From: an uncultured Prevotellaceae bacterium
GTDB taxonomy: Bacteria > Bacteroidota > Bacteroidia > Bacteroidales > Muribaculaceae
DNA: 6,273 nucleotides
Direction of reading: 5' to 3'
Assembly (NCBI GenBank): GCA_945983195.1
Contig: CAMFSS010000131.1
Coordinates: 1-6,273 of the forward strand
The translations under genes and the position numbers were made by a program. Positions 1 through 6,211 of this stretch are shown here, in pieces. The stretch's first letter is position 1. Every line of letters begins with the position of its first letter. The notes under the pieces are model-generated. The model saw only the letters and a list, made by a program, of their open reading frames with translations, made no database searches and had not been told where the DNA came from.

Positions 1-42
1 AACGAGGTCGTAGTCAACGATTTGATGATTGTTTGTCTGCAT
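1..42 (-). CDS. HigA-type antitoxin, N-terminal 14 residues only (runs off window)
   Basis: Seen: an ATG at 42-40 opens a frame reading MQTNNHQIVDYDLV to the window edge. It overlaps the last 29 bases of the toxin gene in a different frame. A strong Shine-Dalgarno (AAGGAGG, minus strand of 55-49) sits six bases before the ATG. Known: reverse-order HigBA operons place the antitoxin just after or overlapping the toxin, and Bacteroidales HigA proteins often begin with a short segment ending in a V-D-x-D-like stretch before a helix-turn-helix domain. Inference: this is the start of the XRE-family antitoxin that would neutralise the toxin and repress the operon. Only 14 residues are visible, so the DNA-binding domain cannot be checked. 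The call rests on position and the start region. Confidence 0.6.
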   Translation of the reverse strand, partial: MQTNNHQIVDYDLV

Positions 43-352
43 AATATGCCTCCTTAATCTTTAGAGCTTTTTCAATTTCATTTGGCGGAGTTTTTTGGCT
101 CTTTTTCTGAAAACCATTGAACAGGACGACAACCTTGCCCTCATCGTAGATGAAGAATACCCGGAATATGTTCCCTCCATATTCAGTGCGCAATTCATAG
201 AGGCCGTCCCTTATAAGCTTGATAAACTTCTTGGGAAGCCTGTCGTAGGTTTTAAGCAATAGAAGACCAAACTGGATTTATTCCTGCTCCTTTTCCTTCA
301 AGGTACTCATAAAAGCCTCGAAGTAGCCGCCGTATGTCAATATCCGCCGTAT
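14..352 (-). pseudogene. HigB/RelE-type toxin (Gp49-like family), interrupted by an in-frame TAA
   Basis: Intact members of this type II toxin family are about 105-115-residue ribosome-dependent mRNA interferases. Seen: the downstream part (259-14) reads 81 residues with family hallmarks: RDGLYELRTEYGGNIFRVFF, then VVLFNGFQKKSQKTP, then EIEKALKIKEAYYADK. Extending the same frame upstream without any shift gives RRILTYGGYFEAFM, then STLKEKEQE, a TAA stop (minus strand of 280-278), then IQFGLLLLKTYDRLP. That upstream stretch matches the usual N-terminus of the family, where the stop position is normally Lys, so AAA to TAA is one base change. After the stop the first possible start is TTG at 259-257, which would lose about 30 N-terminal residues. 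The original start is unclear: the frame opens after a stop at 388-386, with TTG at 340-338 plausible. Probably inactive. A sequencing error at 280 is the main alternative. Confidence 0.8.
49..55 (-). promoter_or_regulatory. Strong Shine-Dalgarno for the antitoxin start
   Basis: The minus strand reads AAGGAGG followed by CATATT and then ATG at 42-40. Spacing is six bases. Such a full Shine-Dalgarno is uncommon in Bacteroidota, and it lies inside the toxin's 3' coding end. It fixes the antitoxin start and suggests the antitoxin can be translated independently of the disrupted toxin frame. Confidence 0.75.
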
Positions 353-359
353 CGTGGCG

Positions 360-391
360 CAAAGATAGATAAAAGTTGCCAAATATTACAA
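360..391 (-). promoter_or_regulatory. Bacteroidota-type promoter of the toxin-antitoxin operon
   Basis: On the minus strand TTG (391-389) is followed by 21 bases and TATCTTTG (367-360), matching the Bacteroidota -33/-7 pattern. Transcription would begin near 355-352, just at the start of the toxin homology. A toxin start downstream of that point, such as the TTG at 340-338, would therefore be favoured. Confidence 0.6.
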
Positions 392-496
392 CTATTTGAT
401 AAGTTTTTTGAAGAAAAACATAAAGAAATGACATTGTTAGGTTTCAAGAGGAAAAGCTCGGCGACAGCGCGGAGGTGTGTTTGTTGCATTTTTTGA

Positions 497-576
497 ATAA
501 ATTGGGGTCGCCTCGGGAATGTCAATGAAAAAACTGACTTTTTTCTAGCCATTCCGCTCGGCATCTGCTAATTTTA
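497..576 (+). repeat. Hairpin-bearing repeat element, copy 1
   Basis: Begins with ATAAATTGGGGTCGCCTCGG (497-516), identical to 578-597 of copy 2, and ends with CGCTCGGCATCTGC then TAATTTTA (556-576). Between the constant ends is an imperfect inverted repeat: 516-521 pairs with 550-555 and 527-533 with 539-545, closing a five-base loop. The end resembles a -7 box (TAATTTTA) but has lost the final G, and there is no TTTG at the -33 position. Together with the 337-base stretch 353-689, this region holds no gene I can support. A possible remnant of a further copy (GCTCGGC at 456-462 and TTGCATTTTTTGAATAAA before copy 1) is too weak to list. Confidence 0.75.
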
Positions 577-577
577 G

Positions 578-660
578 ATAAATTGGGGTCGCCTCGGCAA
601 AGCAAAATTAAAAATTTATATTTTTATTTTGTTTTGCGCTCGGCTTGTGCTAATTTTGCA
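578..660 (+). repeat. Hairpin-bearing repeat element, copy 2 (carries a promoter)
   Basis: Starts with the same 20 bases as copy 1 (578-597) and ends with CGCTCGGCTTGTGC then TAATTTTGCA (637-660). The middle is a different, longer hairpin: arm 597-615 pairs with 620-637, about 18 pairs with one bulge (T609), one G-U pair and a four-base loop. The outside is therefore nearly constant while the middle differs from copy 1 yet is self-complementary in both. The right arm contains the TTTG used as the -33 element of the promoter, so hairpin and promoter overlap. Confidence 0.8.
628..658 (+). promoter_or_regulatory. Bacteroidota-type promoter of the coiled-coil protein gene
   Basis: TTTG (628-631), 19 bases, then TAATTTTG (651-658) is a full match to the Bacteroidota sigma-ABfr consensus. 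The predicted transcript starts near 664, giving a leader of about 25 bases before the ATG at 690. The -33 element lies in the right arm of the copy 2 hairpin. Confidence 0.75.
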
Positions 661-689
661 TCACGAAACGAAAAACTCTAATTGCAATT

Positions 690-1601
690 ATGAAATTGAC
701 ACCAAAAAACAAGAATATCGCCGTGATTGCCGGCATCGTGGGGGTGCTGGCGCTAATGTCGTTCCTCATCTTCACCACGCTCGAGACGAAGCGCCAGTTT
801 GAGGAGGCAACGGCGGTGAATGAGCAGCTCAAGCTGCAAAACGACCAGCTCTCGCTCGCGGGCGAATATGAGCAGCTCAACAGCCAGTTTAAGAACTATG
901 AGAGTCAGACCCAATATATCAACAACGACTCTATCCTCATCAAGTATGGCGAGGCAAAGGAGAAGGTGGAGAAACTTCTCACTGAGCTAAAGACGCAGAA
1001 AATCACCAGCCAACGCCGCATCAAGCAGCTCCAGGACGAAATAAAGACGCTTAAAAGCCTCATGCGCCACTATGTGGAGATTATCGACTCGCTCGGCAAG
1101 GAGAATGCCGGACTGCGTGCCGAGAATGAGGTGATTCGCCAGAAGAACCAGCAGCTTACGTCGCAGGTCGACAAGGTGTCGGCTCAGAACGAGACTCTGT
1201 CGCAGCGCATGACGCTCGCCGAAAAGCTGAATGTGTCGGCACTCACGCTCACTCCGCTTAAGAGCAATGGCAAGCAGGAGAAGCGCGTGAGCAAGGCAAA
1301 ACAGCTTCGCGTGACGTTCACCATTCCTCAGAACAATTCTACTCCGGTGGGCGAAAAGACCCTCTATGTGCGTATCACCAACCCCGAAGGTACATTGCTT
1401 GGTGGCAATGGCAAGTACGATATTGAGGGTAGCAAGGTGGCTTACACTGAGCGCAAGACGATTGAATACGACGGTCAGGAGATTTCGGGCATTTCGATTT
1501 ATTGGAATGTAAATTCTGTTCTCAATCCAGGTCAGTACACGGTTGAGGTTTTTGCCGACAATTATCGCCTCATTTCACGCAAGTTCACTTTCGAGAAGTG
1601 A
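690..1601 (+). CDS. Membrane-anchored coiled-coil protein with C-terminal beta domain, function unknown
   Basis: A 303-residue protein. Seen: a short basic N-terminus (KLTPKNKN), one hydrophobic segment at about residues 9-30 (IAVIAGIVGVLALMSFLIF) that fits an uncleaved anchor, then a long charged, glutamine- and leucine-rich region (about 32-180) with heptad-like spacing (KQLQDEIKTLKSL, ENAGLRAENEVIRQKNQQL), then a beta-rich domain from about 183 to the end (LRVTFTIPQN, KTLYVRITNPEG, GQYTVEVFADNYRLISRKF). The anchor and coil suggest the bulk projects into the periplasm. Known: conserved Bacteroidales proteins of this build are often auto-labelled 'chromosome partitioning protein', a label that appears to come only from coiled-coil similarity; there is no ParA ATPase motif here. 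The ATG follows a clear promoter by about 25 bases, and no longer start is supported. It is a single-gene unit ended by a strong terminator. Gene and architecture are certain; the role is unknown. Confidence 0.85.
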   Translation: MKLTPKNKNIAVIAGIVGVLALMSFLIFTTLETKRQFEEATAVNEQLKLQNDQLSLAGEYEQLNSQFKNYESQTQYINNDSILIKYGEAKEKVEKLLTELKTQKITSQRRIKQLQDEIKTLKSLMRHYVEIIDSLGKENAGLRAENEVIRQKNQQLTSQVDKVSAQNETLSQRMTLAEKLNVSALTLTPLKSNGKQEKRVSKAKQLRVTFTIPQNNSTPVGEKTLYVRITNPEGTLLGGNGKYDIEGSKVAYTERKTIEYDGQEISGISIYWNVNSVLNPGQYTVEVFADNYRLISRKFTFEK

Positions 1602-1635
1602 TGCCTGAAGGGGTTCTGACGTTTTTTCATGGAAT

Positions 1636-1671
1636 AAAAAAAGCCGATGCTTCTCAGCAGCGGCTTTTTTT
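1636..1671 (+). terminator. Intrinsic terminator after the coiled-coil protein gene
   Basis: AAAAAAAGCCG (1636-1646) pairs with CGGCTTTTTTT (1661-1671), with further TGC/GCA pairing inside the loop. The G+C stem flanked by A and T runs can work in both directions. It lies 35 bases after the stop codon. Confidence 0.9.
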
Positions 1672-1884
1672 CTTAAATCTACAATCTATAAAAACATATA
1701 TATTTCAGAATTAGAACATAAGTATTCTAAGTCGGGGTATGCAATAGGTTTTTTATTAGTTTTGTTAATCCAAAAATAGAAATAGTAGCTGAAAAAAACA
1801 AATATTTTTACTATTAATTTCAAAGAAATTTACACTTTTTAATTGCAATTTGACAATGTGCTGATTATCAATGTGTTGGAATAG

Positions 1885-1915
1885 CTAAAATATATGTTTT
1901 ACAACATAATTTTAG
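1885..1915. repeat. AT-rich dyad in the spacer before the large gene
   Basis: CTAAAAT (1885-1891) and TATGTT (1893-1898) pair with AACATA (1903-1908) and ATTTTAG (1909-1915), leaving one bulged A and a TTAC loop. That is 13 pairs. No T run follows on either strand, so it is not a standard terminator; it could be an operator or a chance AT-rich dyad. The rest of 1672-1994 is AT-rich with no gene. It holds a 10-base direct repeat CAATGTGYTG at 1854-1863 and 1869-1878. Confidence 0.5.
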
Positions 1916-1940
1916 GGCATAATAAGTTGGTTTGTCACTT

Positions 1941-1973
1941 TTTGTGGTAAAAATGTCGCAAACTGTAATTTAT
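1941..1973 (+). promoter_or_regulatory. Weak candidate promoter for the large phage-like gene
   Basis: TTTG (1941-1944), 21 bases, then TAATTTAT (1966-1973), which keeps the TAnnTT part of the -7 box but not the last two bases. An overlapping TTATTTTG (1970-1977) is an alternative -7. Both predict a transcript start near 1980-1985, which leaves about 30 bases before the ATG at 2016 but only about 10 before the GTG at 1995. Confidence 0.4.
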
Positions 1974-2015
1974 TTTGCGTGACAATTTCAAACAGTGAAT
2001 ATCTACGAAAACAAG

Positions 2016-4457
2016 ATGAAAAACAACACGAAGAACAACAACCGGGGGTACGTCAAGTTCAGCGTAACCGGGAGACTCGACAACGATTACAGCGAAGATG
2101 CCCCAATAGGCACTTGCGAATTGATGGAAAACTTGAGAAACGAAGGCAGTTCGGCAGTGCCGGTAGGAAACCCGGTGCAGGTGTCGGCGCTCTCGCAGGG
2201 CGAGCGGCTTCTCGCCGCCCACCGCACTTCGGCAGGGGTGAACATAATCACTTGCATCGGCAGCAGTCTGCTGTGGCATTCGGTCGTTGCCGACAGTGGT
2301 GCGGTGCCCGTGTGCGGCATACTTATCTGCTATGCCGACGGTGAAGTGAACTGTGCCACTGCGCTCGGCGATTTTGTGGTGGTGGGCTGTTCGGGCGGCG
2401 ACTTGCTGCTGCACTACAGCAATGGGGCGTATCACTTGCTGCAAATCACCGACGCCTATCCCGACTTGCGGCTGCTGACTGTAGCCACCTCCACACTGGG
2501 AGCCACGGTGGAGAAGGTGAAATTTTCAATGGGCTATTCGCGGTGGCCTACGGCACTGGCTGCCGATGATGTGTCGGCTGTGTCGTCGGCTATGAACAGG
2601 GCAGTGGCAAGGATAGAGGAGTCGGCACGGTCGGCTCAAAGCCATGTATTCCCCTTTGTGGTGCGCTATGCAGTGCGAATGGCCGACGGTCGCTATCTGC
2701 ACGTCAGTGCGCCTGTGGCCATTGGCAGGGGCATTCCGTTTACGGAAGAATACCGCCCCGCAGCGACCGACGACGGAACGTTCTATACCGGCATCGACAC
2801 CTTCGGCATCACCGCCGATTCATTCCGGCTCAAAGTGGAGGCTAAGCGGTGCTTCTCAGAGGAGTGGGACGGCGTTATTGCCGGAATCGACCTGCTCTTT
2901 TCCGACGAAGTAGTGCCTTTGGAGAGAGGGCGCAATGTGACGTATCGCTGCGAAATCTCGAGTGCTGACCAGCACGCATTGCTGATGACGCGTTTTTACA
3001 ATCTCGAAGCCGATGAGCTGGTGCGGCAACTGCTTGCTACCGCACGATGGAAGGTGCGTTACACCATCACCGACTTCAATGCGCTGCGCAATGGCATAGC
3101 AGTGCTGCGCAGCACCGAGGGTGAAGTGACTGCTGCGGCTGTGGAGGAGTGTGATGCTGCAATGGCTCTGACACAGTGCTCAACCGCAGTGATGCAGCAC
3201 AACAGGCGCATCTTCAGTACTGGCAGTGTGTCACGCCGAAGGTCACCTTGGGGTGCGTCGGCTGTGCTCGCGGTTGATACGAGTGTCAGCACCACCTATC
3301 AGGCGGCAATGGCTGTTCGCATTGGTTCAGGGCAAGGGGAGAGCGTGACTGTGTGGCGAGGCGGTGGCAGCGGCAGACCCACAGGGGTGAATGCACTGCT
3401 CGCCTATCCCGATCCATGTGCCACCGAGATTGAAATTCAGGTGCTTGAAGGCGGCGTAATGAAGCGTTGCACTGCTCCGCTTGTCAGGCTTGGGTCGGTA
3501 GCCTACAGTGTTACTCCCGGACTTGCCGGGCGCGAACTGACCGCTACAACAGAGACTGCTTTCACTCTTCCAGAGCCTAAGAACATTGAAATCGACTGTT
3601 GTGGCAGGGTAAGAGAGAGCCATGAGATGAATCCGCTTGTGTGCCGGGCCGAGCACCGTGTGTGCGACAGCACCATAGTAGCTCTTGCTCCCGATATGCA
3701 CCGCTCCAACAATGCCATAGGCACTCCGGTGTATGCTTTCTCCTCAGGTGGCATTTATGCGTTGCCATATCGTGTGGTTTCGGGTAGCTATTCACCCGGA
3801 GTGATAATTTCGCGAAAGCGGATAGCACAAGGTACACAGCCAGTCAACACTGCCACATGGCTCGGCTTTGTGAGTGATGGCGGCGACCTGTGCCGCATCA
3901 ATCAGTATAAGGTGGAGCGTGTGGCGCGACATCTGGCTGGAGTGAAGGCTGTGGGCAGCGTCGACAGCCGTGATGAGGTTTGGCTGCTGAATGGCGATGG
4001 CTCGATTGCCGTTGTCGACAGGCACAATCGAGTTTTCACCATCACGGGGAGCTATGCCGGGCTGTTTGCACCCGAGTCGGGAGGCGTGATGCTTGTGGGC
4101 GGTCAAGGCGAAGTGTACGATGCCACACGGCAGCAGCAGCGATATGGGGCAGTACGAATGCTCACAGTGCCTTTCACGCCTGTCAAGGGGGCAGGTTTCA
4201 AGCCCACGTCGGTTACACTCGACATTGCCGCCGACCTCATTCAAGGCTTCATCACCATCTTCGGCGAACGCGGACATTCGTGCCACGGCATGCGGCTGTG
4301 CCGAGTGTGGGTCGACGGTGAGGTGGCGTGTCCCGTCGGAATCACATTCCGCTCGCCACTCCTCCGGAGAATGCGCATCGGCTTTGAGGGCAAGATGTCG
4401 GCTGATGCCGTGTTGTCACGAATCAGGGTCGACTACATCTCAGAGAAGAATTCATAG
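2016..4457 (+). CDS. Large phage tail nozzle/stabilisation-like protein, function unproven
   Basis: An 813-residue protein from ATG 2016; an in-frame GTG at 1995 would add seven residues. The ATG is preferred because it leaves a normal leader after the candidate promoter. Seen: no signal peptide or membrane segment, and mostly beta-type sequence. The N-terminal part runs 'MENLRNEGSSAVPVGNP', a short-strand region (NIITCIGSSLLWHS), then 'NCATALGDFVVVGCSGG', a layout like podophage nozzle proteins, which map tail-tube contacts onto a beta-propeller. Residues about 570-700 contain blade-like repeats (YAFSSGGIYALPYR, GFVSDGGDLCRINQY, DEVWLLNGDGSIAVVD, GGVMLVGGQGEVYDA). The last ~105 residues start with RYGAVRMLTVPF and end with SRIRVDYISEKNS, a pattern I associate with the C-terminal domain of Bacteroidales phage structural proteins. 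The family call comes from memory of patterns, not a search. The gene is GC-richer than its flanks and has no phage neighbour. Alternative: an unrelated cytoplasmic beta-propeller protein. Confidence 0.5.
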   Translation: MKNNTKNNNRGYVKFSVTGRLDNDYSEDAPIGTCELMENLRNEGSSAVPVGNPVQVSALSQGERLLAAHRTSAGVNIITCIGSSLLWHSVVADSGAVPVCGILICYADGEVNCATALGDFVVVGCSGGDLLLHYSNGAYHLLQITDAYPDLRLLTVATSTLGATVEKVKFSMGYSRWPTALAADDVSAVSSAMNRAVARIEESARSAQSHVFPFVVRYAVRMADGRYLHVSAPVAIGRGIPFTEEYRPAATDDGTFYTGIDTFGITADSFRLKVEAKRCFSEEWDGVIAGIDLLFSDEVVPLERGRNVTYRCEISSADQHALLMTRFYNLEADELVRQLLATARWKVRYTITDFNALRNGIAVLRSTEGEVTAAAVEECDAAMALTQCSTAVMQHNRRIFSTGSVSRRRSPWGASAVLAVDTSVSTTYQAAMAVRIGSGQGESVTVWRGGGSGRPTGVNALLAYPDPCATEIEIQVLEGGVMKRCTAPLVRLGSVAYSVTPGLAGRELTATTETAFTLPEPKNIEIDCCGRVRESHEMNPLVCRAEHRVCDSTIVALAPDMHRSNNAIGTPVYAFSSGGIYALPYRVVSGSYSPGVIISRKRIAQGTQPVNTATWLGFVSDGGDLCRINQYKVERVARHLAGVKAVGSVDSRDEVWLLNGDGSIAVVDRHNRVFTITGSYAGLFAPESGGVMLVGGQGEVYDATRQQQRYGAVRMLTVPFTPVKGAGFKPTSVTLDIAADLIQGFITIFGERGHSCHGMRLCRVWVDGEVACPVGITFRSPLLRRMRIGFEGKMSADAVLSRIRVDYISEKNS

Positions 4458-4588
4458 AATTTTTCAAGGCTATATAGATTAGGTATCCTGAGCCCCTTGC
4501 CGTATGTCTCATTTTAGCCTCTTCGACGGCATCTTTATGTGGGTTAAAGTGTTTTGTTTAAGTTTTTTGCAAAAAAATGTGGAATTAT

Positions 4589-4619
4589 TTTGCAGATTCA
4601 GAAAAATGCCTTAACTTTG
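4589..4619 (+). promoter_or_regulatory. Consensus Bacteroidota promoter of the 4625-4984 unit
   Basis: TTTG (4589-4592), 19 bases, then TAACTTTG (4612-4619). This is the best consensus match in the window. Predicted transcript start is near 4625. No convincing coding sequence follows. Confidence 0.75.
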
Positions 4620-4624
4620 CAGTG

Positions 4625-4984
4625 TTATTTGTTGCAGGCATACTGAAAAGGTGTGCCAAAGGTATTAAAGAAGCATTGTCAAAAGGTTTATTTTGAATTA
4701 TATTGTTGTTTGAAGCCATGCTTCAGTATATTTGTAGTTTGTTACCGACAATTTATTCGGAAAAATCCTTTTTTGAACTTGATATTTGCAAATAATGTGT
4801 TTGTACTGTGTGACGGTGTATCTCAGGATTCGCTGTTATCGGCAAGCAGACAGTGGCACAGAGGTAGCAATGCCAAGAACGTCACTGAGCACAGATGATT
4901 AAGAATAAGAATAGTATTAAATAGTTGTTTTATAGATAATTGTGTATTTAAGGAATGGGAGAGTCGTGAGACTGTCCCTTTTTT
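4625..4984 (+). ncRNA. Candidate small RNA or very short gene of unknown type
   Basis: This ~360-base unit has its own consensus promoter and its own terminator but no recognisable protein. Seen pairings: ATACTGAA (4640-4647) with TTCAGTAT (4722-4729); GAAGCAT (4670-4676) with ATGCTTC (4718-4724), an alternative to the first pairing at its edge; GTGACG (4810-4815) with CGTCAC (4880-4885) enclosing TGGCA...TGCCA (about 4853-4875). CTCAG (4822-4826) with CTGAG (4885-4889) would cross the outer stem as a pseudoknot. None of the usual signatures of tmRNA, RNase P RNA or SRP RNA is present. A GTG-started frame (4653-4898, 81 residues, cysteine-rich, no motif) is possible but looks like chance. The surrounding 4458-5158 has no other gene I can support. 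Confidence 0.4.
4957..4984 (+). terminator. Intrinsic terminator closing the 4625-4984 unit
   Basis: GGGAGAGTC (4957-4965) pairs with GACTGTCCC (4970-4978) around a GTGA loop with one mismatch, followed by six T (4979-4984). It separates the upstream unit from the membrane protein gene. Confidence 0.85.
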
Positions 4985-5074
4985 GTGCCATAAATTCAGC
5001 CCCAGGCAAGGCTCACAATCGGGTGTGCGATGAAAAAAAATTGGCTATGGGCGTGAAATGTCGCGGATAATGTG

Positions 5075-5082
5075 TAATTTTG
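5075..5082 (+). promoter_or_regulatory. -7 box candidate for the UPF0104 membrane protein gene
   Basis: TAATTTTG followed by CAATTAG matches the Bacteroidota -7 consensus, but no TTTG lies 19-21 bases upstream. It falls after the terminator at 4984 and about 77 bases before the GTG start, so it is well placed for this gene. Confidence 0.45.
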
Positions 5083-5158
5083 CAATTAGAAAGGCTGCTG
5101 CATCAGTGTGTGCTGTGGCTGAAGATTTAGGATTCAATGAATTAATCAAGCAATTGCA

Positions 5159-6211
5159 GTGAAAAAGATTATCACGAATATTCTCAAATATCTTGTCCCG
5201 GTGATTATCGGTGTGGGATTGTTCTACTTTCTCTATGCCAATGTAGATGTTGACGAGATGAAGCGGGTGATATCTACCGACGTGAACTACTGGTGGTTTC
5301 TGCCGGTGATAGTGGTGAGTACGTTCAGCCACATTTTCCGCGCGATGCGCTGGAGGCTGCAACTGAAGGCGATAGGCGTAGATGCTCCGCTTAGTGCGCT
5401 TGTCAACTCGATTTTCGGCACCTACGCAGTGAATCTCATCTTTCCACGACTTGGCGAGGTGTGGCGCACAGGATATATTGCCGACCGCCAGAAGGCTTCG
5501 TTCACCACAGTGCTCGGGTCGATGGTTGCCGACCGCCTGACCGACACCATCACGGTGCTGCTGCTCACGCTGGCTACGTTCTTCATTGCGCAGAGCGCAT
5601 TCATGCAGTTCCTCTCAACCTATCCGCAAATCAAGGACGGAATTGTGGGCATGCTCACATCGCCGTGGCTGTGGATTGCCGCTGTGGCTGTGGTGGCTGT
5701 GCTTGTGCGCCTGTTCACCGTAAAGACCGAAAATGCCATAGTGGTGAAGGTGAAAACCATGGTGCTCAATCTGTGGAACGGCTTTGCGGCAATAACCAAG
5801 ATGGAAGGCAAGTGGTGGTTTCTGCTCTATACAGTGCTTGTGTGGGGCTGCTACTATCTGCAACTCTACATTGCCACATTTGCATTTTCATTCACTGCCG
5901 ACCTTGGTGCAGTGCCCATTTTGGTGCTCTTCGTGCTGTCGAGCATTGGCATGGGAGTGCCCACCAATGGCGGACTTGGAGCTTGGCACATTGCCATAAT
6001 CTTCGGACTGTCGCTTTATGGCGTAGGAGTGTTCGACACGTCGAATTTCGACAGCAACGCCTCAGCATTTGCCATGCTTGTGTGGGGATTACAGACGCTG
6101 CTGCTCATTGTGCTCGGAATCTATGCATTCGTGTCGATGTCGGTCGACCGCAGCCGCATCAAGAGTGGTAAAACCATAGTGAAAACATCGGGCGACGGCA
6201 TGAAACTTTGA
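5159..6211 (+). CDS. UPF0104 / lysylphosphatidylglycerol synthase-type integral membrane protein
   Basis: A 350-residue inner-membrane protein. Seen: hydrophobic segments at about residues 11-28, 46-60, 83-95, 128-145, 168-186, 219-242, 250-268, 275-291 and 302-326, and a short basic cytoplasmic tail. Family motifs: NLIFPRLGEVWR (about 92-103), ADR (124-126), and PTNGGLGAWH (268-277), which correspond to the conserved P-x-R-x-G-E and P-x-x-G-G-x-G sites of the LPG_synthase_TM family. Known: in MprF this membrane part flips aminoacylated lipids, while a separate C-terminal domain makes them. That synthase domain is absent, so this stand-alone form may translocate a lipid or glycolipid; its substrate is unknown. 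The GTG start at 5159 is chosen because an in-frame TGA lies at 5138-5140 with no ATG or GTG between, and MKKIITNILKYL is a typical start. It is a single gene in its own unit. The family call is firm; the function is inferred. Confidence 0.88.
   Translation: MKKIITNILKYLVPVIIGVGLFYFLYANVDVDEMKRVISTDVNYWWFLPVIVVSTFSHIFRAMRWRLQLKAIGVDAPLSALVNSIFGTYAVNLIFPRLGEVWRTGYIADRQKASFTTVLGSMVADRLTDTITVLLLTLATFFIAQSAFMQFLSTYPQIKDGIVGMLTSPWLWIAAVAVVAVLVRLFTVKTENAIVVKVKTMVLNLWNGFAAITKMEGKWWFLLYTVLVWGCYYLQLYIATFAFSFTADLGAVPILVLFVLSSIGMGVPTNGGLGAWHIAIIFGLSLYGVGVFDTSNFDSNASAFAMLVWGLQTLLLIVLGIYAFVSMSVDRSRIKSGKTIVKTSGDGMKL

Noticed and set aside
252..434. Minus-strand open frame of 60 residues overlapping the toxin start
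   Set aside because: It overlaps the toxin homology in a different frame. The frame that joins without shift to the toxin body matches the family; this one does not continue it.
337..564. Minus-strand open frame of 75 residues across the repeat elements
   Set aside because: No recognisable motif, crosses repeat copy 1 and the toxin promoter, and composition fits non-coding DNA.
497..660. Invertible promoter or CRISPR-like array
   Set aside because: The repeats are direct, not inverted around the promoter, and only two copies exist with palindromic cores rather than spacers, so neither idea fits.
1935..2444. 169-residue minus-strand frame, and other long frames antisense to or out of frame with the large gene
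   Set aside because: All are contained in or overlap the 2016-4457 gene, are rich in His, Arg or Ser typical of shadow translation of GC-rich coding DNA, and show no motifs.
4653..4898. 81-residue plus-strand frame starting with GTG
   Set aside because: No ribosome site, no domain, odd composition; it sits inside a unit better read as a possible RNA. Kept only as an alternative in that entry.
5461..6171. 236-residue plus-strand frame inside the membrane protein gene
   Set aside because: Out-of-frame shadow; the UPF0104 frame has conserved motifs and clear membrane segments across the same bases.
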